Below, one piece after another: positions 35,159-46,814 of a stretch of 64,000 nt of DNA (position 1 is its first letter; each line of letters begins with the position of its first letter). The position numbers were made by a program, and so were the translations under genes. This stretch comes from Helianthus annuus (taxonomy: Eukaryota > Streptophyta > Magnoliopsida > Asterales > Asteraceae), in assembly GCF_002127325.2 (NCBI RefSeq), contig NC_035436.2, positions 114,020,088 through 114,084,087 on the forward strand. Direction: 5' to 3'. The notes under the pieces are model-generated. The model worked only from the letters and a program-made list of their open reading frames with translations. It made no database searches and had not been told where the DNA came from.

Positions 35159-37309
35159 ATTTAAGGTTGGTAAGCTGTGCTTAGATTCAACTTAGTCCCA
35201 ATTGCTTTTTGGAAACTTGCCCAAAAATGAGAGGTAAAACGGCTATCCCTATCAGTAACAATTGATAAAGGAATTCCATGTAATGAAACTATTTCATTTA
35301 CATACAATTTAGCTAGATGTTCCATGCTGAAAGTTTCCTTCATTGGTAGAAAATAGGCTGACTTAGTTAGCCTATCTACAATCACCCAGATTGTATCATT
35401 ACCTTTTCTTGTTTTGGGTAATTTGGTAACAAAATCCATTGTTATCAATTCCCATTTCCAAACTGGCATCTCTAGTTGTTGCAGCAATCCTGAGGGTTTC
35501 TGATGTTCAGCTTTAACTTGGGAACAAGTTAAACATTTAGAAACATAAGTTGCTATATCCTTCTTCATTCCTATCCACCAGAAATTTTTCCTTAAATCCT
35601 GGTACATCTTATCATTTCCTGGATGTATTGTATACTTAGACTTATGGGCTTCTTCTAATATACGATGACGTAGGTTTCCTAATTTAGGTATCCACATTCT
35701 CTTTTTATGGAATCTCCAAATTCCATCTGTTCCTTGTTCTAATTCCTTAATCATTCCTTTTAATTTTTCAGTATCTTCCTTGATTACTGATTCTTGTGCT
35801 TTTCTAATTTGATCATTTAAATCTACTTGTACATTTAATTTAAGAGAACGTACCCTTTTTGGCTTCTCATGATACTTTCGACTTAAAGAATCAGCCACTA
35901 CATTGGCTTTTCCTGCATGATATTGAATATTACAATCATAATCACTAAGAATTTCCATCCAGCATCTTTATCTCATATTTAACTCTTTTTGCCTGAAAAC
36001 ATACCTTAAACTATTATGATCAGTGAATATGGTAAACTTACTACCATAACGGTAATGTCTCCAAATCTTAAGGGCAAAAATTATGGCTCCTAATTCCAAA
36101 TCATGGGTTGAATAATTTCTTCATGATTCTTAAGTTGTATGGAGGCGTAAGCTATAACCTTTTGACGTTGCATCAACACACATCCATAACCTAACATAGA
36201 AGCGTCGCAATAGACTACAAAGTCTTCAGTTCCGTTCCTTCTGGTAACGCTAGTATGGGTGCGTTGGTTAATCTTTGCTTAAGAGTTCTAAAGGCTTCTT
36301 CTTATTTAGGTCCCCATTCAAACTTGATGGATTTACAGGTTAGCTTGGTTAAGGGAATGGCTATTCTAGAAAAATCTCGAATAAATCTTCTATAATAACC
36401 GGCCAATCCTAAGAAACTTCTAACCTCGGTTGGTGATTCAGGGGTTTTCCATTTGGTAATCGCCTCGATCTTTGTTGGATCCACATGAATTCCTTCATGG
36501 TTAACTAAGTGTCCAAGAAACTGTACCTGTTCTAACCAAAACTCGCACTTTGAAAACTTAGCATAAAGCTTTTCCTTTCTTAATAAACTTAGAAGTGCGT
36601 GCAAATGCTTTGCATGATCCTCTTTACTTTTTGAATAGATGAGAATATCATCAATAAAAACAATTATGAATTTATCCAAATATGGCTTACATATTCAATT
36701 CATCATGTCCATAAATGCGGCTGGGGCATTGGTTAAACCAAATGGCATGAAAGTAAATTCATAATGGCCATACCTTGTTCTGAATGCGGTTTTAGGAATG
36801 TCCTCTTCCTGTACCTTTAGTTGATGATATCCTAATCTTAGATCGATTTTAGAGAAAAATCGAGCTCCTTGAAGTTGATCGAACAGATCATCGATCCTTG
36901 GTAATGGGTACCGATTCTTAATCGTGAGCTTGTTCAATTCACGGTAGTCAATGCACATACGCATTGATCCATCCTTCTTTTTGACGAATAAAATCGGTGC
37001 TCCCCACGGCGATGAGCTTGGCTGTGTGAATCCTTTCTCCAATAATTCGTCTAATTGTTTCTTCAGTTCCTGCATTTCAGCTGGTGCCAAGCGGTAAGGT
37101 GCTTTGGCAATTGGTGCCGTTCCTGGTAGCAGATGGATTCTGAATTCAACTTCTCTGTCTGGTGGTAGCCCTGGCAATTCTTCTGGAAATATATCTGAAA
37201 ACTGAGACACTACTAGAATGTCTTTTAGTTCTTTTCCTTTAGTGTTAGTGATTATAGAAATCAAATACACTATAGATCCTTTTCTTATATAACTTGCAGT
37301 TTTCATCAC
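35159..37309 (-). pseudogene. pol: C pol: RT, RNase H and integrase, heavily broken
   Basis: On the - strand: the RT fingers (37309-36695, [18 protein letters not shown]), RT palm with [11 protein letters not shown] (36679-36302), a degraded RNase H stretch (36301-35959) with frameshifts, then RNase H end and integrase (35958-35161) with the HHCC region (HPGNDKMYQD...CLTC) and core MDFVTKLP and VTDRDSRF. The frame stops at TAYQP: a TAA sits where the next codon would be, then D begins. It carries at least one stop and several shifts, so it is inactive. Confidence 0.85.
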
Positions 37310-37425
37310 AGAGATGAATTTTGTGGATCTAGATAGCTTATCTCCTTTAATTGTAATCTTTTCACCTTTTGGTGAATTTACTTGGATTGACTTTTGATCA
37401 CGTAAAATACTGGCCTTATTGGCTA

Positions 37426-37719
37426 TTAACCAATCATTCCTAATACAATGTCAAATCCTGCCAGATTCATTGGGTAAAGGTTTGTAATAAACTTTTGATT
37501 TAAAATTTCTATTCTTGCCCCCTGCAAGATTTCAGAAATCCTAATGGTTTCTCCATTCGCTGTCTCGACTAGACATTCTTGTGAGAGTTTAGTTAATGAT
37601 TGATTTAGAAGTTTGCAAAACGAAGTATTGATAAAACTTTGGTTTGCACCAGAGTCGAATAATACTTTAGCAAAAACATCATTAACTAAAAACGTACCGG
37701 CTATCACGTCCGGAATCAT
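37426..37719 (-). pseudogene. C aspartic protease
   Basis: LFDSGANQSF gives the DSG active site and GFDIVLGM the second conserved stretch. The frame breaks soon after, at a shift before DWL. It sits between the zinc-knuckle region and RT as expected for gypsy Gag-Pol. Confidence 0.8.
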
Positions 37720-37758
37720 CTTAGCTTCATCTGTAGTTAAAAAAATGCTCTAGCATTT

Positions 37759-38640
37759 TTAGTGTTCTTGTTGTTTGCAGGTGGAGCTAATTTCGGACAG
37801 CTTGGCTTGATGACCTTTTTCTCCACAGTTGAAGCACAGTCCATTAGTAGGTTTCCTTCTGCAGTCTTCTTCCTTGTGCCCTGGTACTTTGCAGAAATTG
37901 CAGTAAGTGGAGCATCTTCCTGAATGCTTCTTCTTGCAGGCCTTACAGTATGGTGCAAAGGTAGAACCTACATTCCTACGATTGGAATTCCCAGAACGGA
38001 ATTCTTGAGTAAGCCTTTGAGTTAAGTTTCTCCTTTGGTCTTCTTCTCTAGTACGGATTAATTCATCTGTCAAGGCATTTGCTAGTTCTACAGCTTCTTC
38101 TATTGTTTGGGGTCTAGCTGCCTTGACTACATGTCTAATTTCTCCAATTAATCCCTAGATGTATCGGGAGATTAATACCGGTTCAGGTGATGCAAGGGTT
38201 GGCACTATTCTAGCATATTCAAAAAATGTAGTAGTATAACCCTTACTATCTACCCCGGTCATTCTAAGGTTCAGAAATTTATTTGCTATCTGTTCCTTTT
38301 CATTGGGAGGGCAGAATTTCCTTTCTACCATATTTTTAAATTCCTCCCATTCCATGTTGTAAACCCTATCACTTCCTCTTGACTGGAGGATAGTGTTCCA
38401 CCATTCTAAGGCTGAGTTCTTAAACAGATTAGAAGCAAACATTATCTTGTCTTCTTCAGCACACTTGCTTATTTTTAAAACAGCCTCGGTCTTTTCTATC
38501 CAGCGTAGAGCTGCAATGGGTCGTTCATTGCCCGAGAATTCTATTGGTTTGCAGGACCAGAATTCTTTATAAGAACAACCATATGACATGGTTCTTCTTC
38601 TTTTGGGAATGGGCACTTGAAGTACGGGTCCATTGTTCAC
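37759..38640 (-). pseudogene. gag: C gag core and zinc knuckles
   Basis: The gag core (38640-38155) includes WIEKTEAVLKISKC and ALEWWNTILQS. A stop near 38156 interrupts it. The downstream frame (38073-37759) carries knuckles CKACKKKHSGRC, CNFCKVPGHKEEDC and CFNCGEKGHQ. Three knuckles in a row is the arrangement also seen in B and F. Confidence 0.8.
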
Positions 38641-38652
38641 GCTGTGTTCAGG

Positions 38653-38874
38653 TTAAGTTGGTCGCTTACTGCTATGTTTACTTTTATTATCAGCTTCTCT
38701 AACAGTTTGGATATTAAATGGCATTGCATCTATGATTCCTTGTGCCACTATGTGTTGGATGGCACTATTATCCACTTGGTTTCCATTGTTATTCTTGTTC
38801 GGATTCTCATTATTCAGATTATCGTTATTTGGGTGGTTATCACTCTGGTTTTCCTGGTTCACTTCGTTGTCCAT
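38653..38874 (-). pseudogene. C gag N-terminal region
   Basis: A 73-residue asparagine-rich segment (MDNEVNQENQSDNHPNNDN...) immediately upstream of the gag core on the same strand. It is a plausible native gag start, broken from the core by a frameshift near 38650. Confidence 0.6.
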
Positions 38875-39155
38875 CTGAAATTTAAAAATTTACCACACAT
38901 TAATATCACAAATAATATTTAATATAGCCAATCACATGACATGCATTTTGGTTAAAAGCGTTGATCATTGCGACTTTACTTTATTCATATAGTATGCATC
39001 TATTACACCAGTACTGAAATTAAAATTACAATACCGAATGAAATTTAAAGTTACACTACTAGTAATAGGCATCCGTAGTTTCTTTTATACACATACACAC
39101 ATATTTTTATTATTATATTATATTATTATTATTATAACCTTCTCCACCATCACTT
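38875..39155 (-). other. Spacer between C extra ORF and gag
   Basis: AT-rich DNA with ATT/TTA microsatellite character near 39105-39135. It could carry the leader for gag translation. Nothing else seen. Confidence 0.5.
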
Positions 39156-40007
39156 CTATGGATATGGATTCATCCAGAAATCTATATTGCGCTCGTCGTA
39201 CTTCCAGACGAGTCGCTCTCCCACCTGTCTCATCCTTTCACTATTCTCTAAAATTTCCTCACCAAATGTCCTAAGTTCTTGTACGTTTTTTGCACTCATT
39301 GGGGGTGCAGGTTCTAGGACTGGGTTCGAAATCTGGGGTGCGGGTTCCTGGTATGGGGCCTGGTATGGGTAAGGATTTTCCAGAATCTCCCTAATGAATA
39401 CATCATTATCGTAATAGAGATCTAGAGGATCTAACCCTGGGTAGGCTCCTAGGTTCGGCATGGGCATGTCTTCGTGTATCGGGTAACGTTGCACATAGTC
39501 CCTATTGTCGTCCCACCATGGGTCGTTATTTGGATCTAAGGGATTTGGTGCGGGTACCCTAGGTATTTCCTCTGGATTGAAATCATGCATTTCTACTTGA
39601 TTTTCAGGGTTTTCTATCTCCATCGTTTGGTCAGGAATTGGTGGCTGTGGTTGGGGTGCTAACATTTGCTTCAGGTTCAGGTCAGCTGCAGTGGTTGCTA
39701 AGATATGGATGTTGGTTATACCCCTATTAAGCATATCCTGGGCATAAGCATCGGTTTCTCTTTTGGCTCTGGCTAGTGCTCTCTGGTCTTGTAACTTTTT
39801 CATACGCTTTCTACGCTCATGTGCTCCCCTACTGAACCATCCCCTCTTTTTCTGAGGAAATGGCTCTTCAGATTGAGCCTTAAATACGAATATTCCTTCT
39901 TCCGTATCAGCAGAGTACCCTGAGAGGGCATGCTGAGAAGAGGCACCTTCGCTTCTAGGCGAACCAGACAATTGACAGTACGCGTCAGATGGTCCTTGGT
40001 CGCTCAT
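39156..40007 (-). CDS. C extra ORF between PBS and gag, unknown function
   Basis: A 283-residue intact sense-strand ORF from the ATG at 40007 (MSDQGPSDAYCQ). The frame opens slightly further up, at 40037. It has a serine-rich N-terminus; a basic nuclear-localisation-like cluster (KKRGWFSRGAHERRKRMKKL) at about residues 50-70; an alanine-rich helix (LARAKRETDAYAQDMLNRG); a long proline- and acid-rich middle (ENPENQVEMHDFNPEEIP, NPLDPNNDPWWDD, LYYDNDV); and a C-terminal helix (VQELRTFGEEILENSERM). It matches no gag, pol, env or host domain I know. It is the longest unbroken frame in C even though C's gag and pol are riddled with breaks. No gag core, knuckle or membrane segment is visible. Confidence 0.65.
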   Translation of the reverse strand: MSDQGPSDAYCQLSGSPRSEGASSQHALSGYSADTEEGIFVFKAQSEEPFPQKKRGWFSRGAHERRKRMKKLQDQRALARAKRETDAYAQDMLNRGITNIHILATTAADLNLKQMLAPQPQPPIPDQTMEIENPENQVEMHDFNPEEIPRVPAPNPLDPNNDPWWDDNRDYVQRYPIHEDMPMPNLGAYPGLDPLDLYYDNDVFIREILENPYPYQAPYQEPAPQISNPVLEPAPPMSAKNVQELRTFGEEILENSERMRQVGERLVWKYDERNIDFWMNPYP

Positions 40008-40125
40008 ACTTAAAACTAACAAATAGTCAAATAACACATAACAATAATATGCATGTAGTTCCGTAATTTATTTCCTAACAGATTGAATTTTGGTGTCAGC
40101 AGAACACTTCTGTGGCTGAATCAGT

Positions 40126-40143
40126 GGCTTAGCTCTGATACCA
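40126..40143 (-). other. C primer-binding site, initiator tRNA-Met
   Basis: On the - strand it reads TGGTATCAGAGCTAAGCC, five bases after the LTR end. The first 12 bases match the tRNA-Met 3' end used by Tekay and copia elements. Confidence 0.85.
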
Positions 40144-40148
40144 CCTTC

Positions 40149-41463
40149 TGTCGCAACCCCCGTCCCCCTATACAAGTACAAGAACGGGCGGCCGCGGCCA
40201 GTTTCGGTGGTATTCTATTTTTGTCTAATTTGGCAACAGAATTTACATCAGGACTGTAGTTAGGAAATATTTTATCAGAGTAAAATACCACACTTTCAAA
40301 ATATTTAACACATGGGATAAAACCCAAGTTTTCAGTACACACATTTTCATAGGAATAAATCCTATTTTTATTTAGTAAAAACATCTATTTGTTTTAGGTA
40401 ACTTTACTGCCACTTTTTCAAGCCTTCAGTGTTGTCCAGCTGGCTTCTAGTTGGCTTTCACATTTTGTTACCTGAAACGCGTTTAAAAACATTTTGTAAG
40501 TGGGAAATACTGGTGAGTGAATCCCAGTTCAATCAAGTTTTAATAAAAACCATTGTACAGTATTGAGGGCGGTCTCGCAATTACATTTGTTTCCAAGTCA
40601 TACCAATCACCACCCACGGTACTATCGTTCCGACTTATGGTCATGTTACTCCTCGCAAGGCAGTAACAAATTTTGTATACAAAACCCCAAATTTACCGAC
40701 TGTAATTGTATCCTTACAAATACTCAATAACTGTTTAATATATAATTAATTAAGTGAGGTTTTGTAAAAAACAGTTTAAAAAGGAGATTACTCACATTGC
40801 TGTCCTAGGTTTTCAGTAAGGATTTCCTAGGAATAATCTATACAAATGCACACGTGTTAGTATAATAACCCATTTTAACATTAGTAATACCCTCCCCGAG
40901 ACGGCATTCCAACGACTACGTCGGGCAGAACCACGACAGCTGATACGGAACCCTAGATCAATCGGGCAGAGTATCTAATACTTATCCAGGGGTTATGATA
41001 CTTACAACGGAGCAGAACCTCGTTATTTAGGGGGGGTATTATGCCTGAGTATAGTGCCTACTATAAGAAAATTGAGAGAGAAAGTCAAAATTTGAGCGAC
41101 GTAAATTGAAGGCCCGATGCCCTCTTATATAGGGCCTGATTTTGGGCTCTACGCGGCCCGCGTCAAAGGGGGTCAACGGCATAGCTGATCCGGGTCAGCA
41201 TAGGGTCGACGGGTGTTGGGCCACATGGCGGCCTGGGGTCGTGCCAGCCATCACCTTCTCGCGGCCCGCGTAAGCTTAAGGGGTGGCTTACGCGGCCCGC
41301 CTCAAACCCAAAATTCCATTTTTAATTAATTTTAATAATAATTAAGGTATTCGGTGCCCGTTTTCACGTATGGGTGTATTTTTGGACATATTAGGATATT
41401 TTAAATAATTTTAGGGTGTCAGAAAATATTACGAGGGTGTCGGTTTACTTTAGGGTTGTTATA
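40149..41463 (-). repeat. C 5' LTR
   Basis: 1315 bp; on the - strand TATAACAACC...GGTTGCGACA. TATA box at 41121-41133, three ACGCGGCCCGCGT-type palindromes upstream of it (41151, 41259, 41290). It has a full outer end that the 3' LTR has lost, but lacks one ~31 bp palindrome unit present in the 3' LTR. Confidence 0.85.
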
Positions 41464-42588
41464 ATATATACATAAACGTACACATAAACTAAATATCATA
41501 ACACACGAAATCTCGTTAAATTATTTATTTTATCATTTTTAAAGCATGCATACATAAAAATCTAATATGTATCAATTTTCATGCTCGACAAACAAGTTAC
41601 ACATTTAACGCGATTTTACCGATGCTAGCGCTTTAAGCGTACAAGAGTACATGCATAGTCTAAACTCCCGCTATCATGTCAACACTTAACATATTATCAT
41701 ACACACATATCTAAATCACATAACACACTTTAACACATAAGGTTCACCCATAAATAACCCATGCTAGTGTATATTGTAAAACACGTATTTTAGTGATTCG
41801 GTAATGTTTTCGAGCGTCGGAAGTCACGTATGACTAACGAAACACCAAGTAAACTTAATATTAGTTAAAAAACTTATATTTAAACTAAAAATATCAGTTT
41901 ACTTACTGATTTAAAACAGTTTTATATAAAGCCTTCGAAAAGCCGATTTTTAACCGTTTTACCGCATAGTTTGGCGTTAAACGTTACCATAACCATCCCA
42001 ACTCATAATGACTTGATATTTTAACATAATACATGTTATTTACTAATTAAAACGATGGTTATAATCAGATTACTGCAGTTTTTGTGTAAGTCACACAAAT
42101 CATGCGATTTCATGTATTTTACAACACATAAAGCACCAAGTACAACATGCAAAGCTAGTAAACTTTATGACAAAGTTTTATACCATTTTAACACTTAAAA
42201 TATTCATATTTTTAGTGTTTAGAATCTGATTCAAATTTATTTTTATCAAATCATACTAAAATCATCATTTCAAGTTCATCTTTCATCATGTATGTTCAAG
42301 TAAGTGCATCTAATGCACCCATATCATATCATCATCATTCCACATGAACTTAAATGCATCCAAGAACATATTTCTTTCATGTTCATATAAAACAAAACAT
42401 GTTCATCACATTATCATCTAATCATGTTTACATAAATGCAAACATTCTTACATTTATGAACATGTGACAAAACCTACATGCATGCATACATACATATATA
42501 TACACGGCATATATACATACATATATGAATTTCCAAAAATTCACTTTTATGTCATCTTTTCAAATCAAAGAACCTTATTGTATGACAA
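41464..42588 (-). repeat. Old LTR remnant G (D family), left part
   Basis: In reverse it resembles D's LTR: the TTCGAGCGTCGGAAGTCACGT segment near 41811-41831 mirrors D's 26500-26520 region, and the AAACCGTTTTACC-like region mirrors D's 26370 region. It is more diverged than D's two LTRs are from each other, so it is an older insertion of the same family. The left end is cut by C, the right by E. No coding. Confidence 0.7.
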
Positions 42589-43359
42589 TGTTGGTCCGAG
42601 TTTGGACTTAAAAACTTCTTTTCACATAATATGGCAAGTGATTTAAACAAATGTGAAAATAGTGTGCGGATATAGAAATCAGACTTTCAAGAAACAAGAC
42701 CTACAGAATTTTCAAGTTTATATCACTTTGAAACAAAATGGTTTACAAGGTGATTGTAAGATTATTATCTATTACAAATGAAGACTTGTGAATTCTGAGG
42801 TGAAAGGACAATGGAGTTTGTAGTATATATTGAATGCTAAGCTTAACTCATTTTCCTCTACTTGATGAGCCTTCTATTTATAGACGGTTTGGATACATGA
42901 ATAAACATTTGTTTGTTCATGTATATTCCCTGCAAAAAGTAGCTTCTTGACATATTCATTGAATCCAATAATCAAGTTGCCTTTGTCATCATGATATCCA
43001 ATAATGTCAAGTTGCTTTGGTTATTGTAGCAGGATAGAACTGATTTTTAGACAAGTGGGGTTTTATCAGAATTTCTGATAACCACTTCATCAGAAATTTT
43101 GGTGAACAAATCAATAGAAAATCTGATGATCAGAATTGTCAGAAACTGATGATATTTCAAATATCATCAAATCCATCAGAAAGACCTTCTCTGATAATCT
43201 TTTTCAGTTCTTGATCAACTTGTGATTCTTTGAAGTAGAATTTGTTCTTTTCAGTTGTCCTATCCGATCTTCTTCTTGTTGTATTGATCTTCAGGACTTT
43301 CTTCATAGATCATGCTGATTCTGATTTTCTTCAATACTTACAAATAAAGTTTCCTAACA
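42589..43359 (-). repeat. E 3' LTR
   Basis: 771 bp, TGTTGG...CCTAACA, highly similar to 51807-52570 with scattered substitutions and small indels. TATA box CTATTTATAG (- strand) at 42874-42883. U3 carries ATCAGAATTTCTGAT (43065-43079) and TCTGATGATCAGA (43122-43134) palindromes. The PPT (AAGGGGAAAC on the - strand) is at 43360-43370. Confidence 0.9.
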
Positions 43360-43394
43360 GTTTCCCCTTAAGTATTGTAAGAAAATGAACTATC

Positions 43395-46300
43395 TCAATT
43401 TTTTCTGTAAGAAATGTACTTGTTGCTGATGTCATACATGTCTTTGTACCAGCTTCTTTCTTGAATCCAATCTTCAATCATTTGTTCAATTTCCTGCCTT
43501 TGATTCTCTTTATTCATTCCTGTATTCTGAAGTTGTTCTTGTCTCTTGTTCATACTTTTCATAATAAACTTCAGAGTCTGATTTGAGTATTTGCAGATAT
43601 CAACACTTCTGAACAGAGCCTTGTTCTTCTCAAAATCTCTATAGACTACACCATAGTTATGTCTGTCTTTTATCATTGGCAATTCAACGATGTCTCCATA
43701 TCTTGCATCTTCTACCAGCTCTGAGGGAATGCTTGTTTTTAGTGCACTGAGATAGACCTTTTTATTGTGTACATAATCATAGTTGATGCATAGATCAAAG
43801 TTAGAAAAAGCCATTCTTTCAAATAGCTTTATTCCAGCATTTGGTATGCTCTTCAATGCTCTTCTGATTTCTTTTATGTTTTTCTTTTCTTTTTCATAAT
43901 GATCCATCATGAACAAAATGTCTAAAGGATGTAATCTATCAGTAATTTCTTCATTAGTCACTTTTTCTTCTTCCCCATTTTCTCTGAGAAGTGTGTATCT
44001 GTTCTGCAGATAAGTTCCTCCAACACCATCAGTTCCAATTTTTACTTCATCCACTTTCATGATTCTTGTTACTGGATTCTCATTGATGTAGTGAATGCTC
44101 CTTGGACCTCTTTCTAATCTCTCTACCCTTATAGCCAATTTGTAAGGAGTTGGTGGATTTTCTGGTACATCTTCCTTTGACCAATAGTATTTCACCAGAT
44201 TGTATTTAGGGAATATGATTATATCCCTGTCAATCTCTCTAACCATGACAGATTGAGTTTCAGAGATTTTTCTTTTGACAATCTGTGGTTTTCTTGAATC
44301 AGCTTCTTGTTCCCATTCATTCATTGTTTGCAGATTCATCAATTTTCTTATGGCAGTGTCATCAGAAGAAGTTGGTTTTGGAACAGTTTGAGAAGTTATA
44401 AGTTTCAAATTTGTGATAACTTGAGGTTTGGAAGTTGCTAACCTTTTCAGCATTTCATCTTTTGAAACATTTGGAGGTGGACCCATTACAGTGGTTCCAG
44501 CTTCAGTGATTGGTGTAGCAGATGATTGTTGTGGGGTTGACTTTGGAATTTCTTGGTGAGATCCTTCAACAGGAATTGCCTTCATGATTTCTTTGGGATC
44601 CACTTTAGCCAATCTGGCAATGTTGAAGTGCATTCTCTTCATTAGGTGGTACACTTCTCCTACCAGATTTGAGTTGCTGGCTATGCTTTTCTGAACTTCT
44701 GTAAATTCAGTTTGATTTTTCTCCTGCATGGAAGCCCATTCTTTTATCAGCTTTTCAAGGGCATCTGTGATACTGTTGTTGCTTGCCCTAAGAATGGTGA
44801 CTTCCTCCAAGACCTTGTTTGCACTGCTTGATTGTCTTGACTCCACAGCATTTGTAAGTTGTGTCTTGATCTTTTCTATTTATGTGAAAATCTTCTGAAT
44901 TTCTGATGTAGAGATGCTAGTTTCTGGTGCCTTTTCCAGTGTTTCTTTCAGTTTGTGCCTTTATAACCTCCACTGATTCTGATAAAGTTTTCATATATGC
45001 CCTTTGACCTTGTATCTCTGTCAGCAACAAATCAAGCTTTTTCTTCCACTGGACTCTTTTTGCAGGCTTTGACAACATTTTCTAGGACAGTTTCCAAATT
45101 TTATTGTGTCATGGGTGTTTCAAGGATATTTGGAACAACAGATGTTCCTTCTAACATTCCAGCTATAAACACATTTGCTGCTGTTTTGGAAATGATAGGG
45201 TCAGTTTTGGCTTTACCAGATTTTGGTGCAACCTTAAGTGTACCAGAATCATCTCCACCAGAGGTGAAAAACACATTTTCATCCTGGATTTCCTTATGTC
45301 CTTGAATCATATCAATTAATGATTCTCTATAAGTTGTTGAGGCAAATAAATTACCTTTTACCAGATTTCCTTGATCAGTTTCCTGATCTCTATCTGTTGA
45401 GATCTCAACCTCTTCCTCATTTTCTAATTCAGAGTTTAGATAAATGGAACTAGTAAAATCCTCATTAACATCAGTGTTTCTATATTCTAACTTTTAATAA
45501 ACATTAATTGAATCTTCTGAGTTTGTTCTTTTTAAAGAAGTATCAATTAAAACTGTGTTTTAAAGAGATGTACCAGCAACCCGAGACTCATCATGATGTA
45601 TAACTTCAGTAGCTTCATTTGTTGTTCCAGCAAAGTGAGTTTCTTCATAATGTTGATCTTCAGCCTCTTCATGAGTCCCTCCTGCAACATGAGATTCTTC
45701 ATAGTGTTGATGTTCTGTTTCTTTATGAATTTCAAACTCTAAATGAGTTCCAGCTTCAGGAATTTGATGGCTTTCAGCATGTTTAGTTTCTTTCTTATTT
45801 CTGGTGAGTTGGTTATCATCAAAATTCCTTCTCCTCATGCGGGCTCAGTTTCTGATATCCAGGACTTCTCAACTTCTTCTTCTTCTTCTTCTGGTGATGA
45901 AGAGCAGTTAAAAACTTCTTTGCTAGGTTCTTTTGTTGGAGTATCTGATTTGGCAAGAAGTTCTTCATGTTGTAGTCTGTATTGTGAGTCTGTTGCAATG
46001 AGGCACAGCATGCTTTCTGGTAACTCAGGAACATCTTTGTCTGTTCCCATCCATGAGTGGTATTCCAGGCTTGCATGGTGTTTGAACTCCATATATCTTC
46101 CAAAATTGGAATTTCTATGTTTCTTTCAGCAAATGTTTCAGAAATGAAAATTGAAATGAACCTTAGATATGGCAGATGTGAGGTTACCCTTCCATTTCTG
46201 GTAAGGAATGATCTTTTGAGTAGGTTGAAGATTTATGTCCCATAATCAAGCTTGAACCCTGTTATGAGTCCATACATGATTGAAAAAATAGCTTGACTGA

Positions 46301-46814
46301 CTTCAGCTCCTCCTATCTTTGATGTGAGGCATTTGTTCAATACTTCCATCATCACTTGCCAGAAGGCTGGCATTTCATTTCTTCTGACTGCTCTAATTTT
46401 GTTAACTTTCTCTTGTAACCAAGCTCAATGATAAAGCTTATCAAGTCTTCTCTTTTTGGTGCTTTAATGTAGTTATCAAAAACTGGAAGTTCAAGCCATT
46501 CTCTTACCCTTGCAGGAGTTAATGTTACTGAAACATTTCCCCATATATGAGCAGAGACCTGATTTTCTCCATCTTCAGTGAAAGTGTGAACAAATTGTTG
46601 TATTAACTTTTCTGGTATTTCTCTTCCTTTTGTTAATGCACTTGAGATTGGACACTTTATGAGATATTCTATCAAAAGTTGATATCTCTCATCATATTCC
46701 GAATGCTCTGTGTTCATCAGCAGGTTATTTTCTTTCATAGGCAAGAATTATGTGTCTTCAACAAAAGGTACATCATGTTGAACAATTGGGATGTTGAGGT
46801 TTACTTCTGCCATC
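43395..46814 (-). pseudogene. E accessory ORF X2: long unknown protein, degraded
   Basis: A probable start at 46814 is followed at once by a frameshift. The N-terminal domain (46744-46352: HIWGNVSVTLTPARVREWL..., IIELGYKRK) continues in shifted frames (46350-46080, NKCLTSKIGGAEVSQAIFS, PYLRFISIFISETF) with a stop near 46233. Then come an acidic run of glutamates, a threefold repeat of HYEESHVAG-type units (45838-45560), and a 483-residue open frame (44846-43395). That last part has an N-terminal coiled coil, a TP-rich linker and a C-terminal region with RDIIIFPKYNLVKYYW. The N-terminal domain is related to ORF X1. No catalytic motif seen; not recognised. Confidence 0.6.
45560..45838 (-). repeat. 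Short peptide repeat region inside X2
   Basis: Three consecutive ~20-residue units share the pattern EH-x-HYEE-S/T-H-x-AG (variants ...HHDESRVAG). The DNA encoding them is a diverged tandem repeat. It is acidic and histidine-rich; function unknown. Confidence 0.6.

Larger units (their letters stand above)
22466..41463 (-). mobile_element. Element C: Tekay-like Ty3/gypsy retrotransposon with extra 5' ORF, interrupted by D
   Basis: On the - strand: 5' LTR (41463-40149), tRNA-Met PBS, an extra ORF, gag, protease, RT-RNase H, integrase (interrupted by D at 35158-24559), chromodomain and 3' LTR (23756-22466). Frames are broken many times. The 3' LTR is cut by B's insertion at 22465. C itself sits in the old LTR G at 41463/41464. 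Confidence 0.9.

Noticed and set aside
44997..46245. Plus-strand ORFs across the E accessory region
   Set aside because: They are shadows of the minus-strand X2 coding and lack domain features or a promoter.
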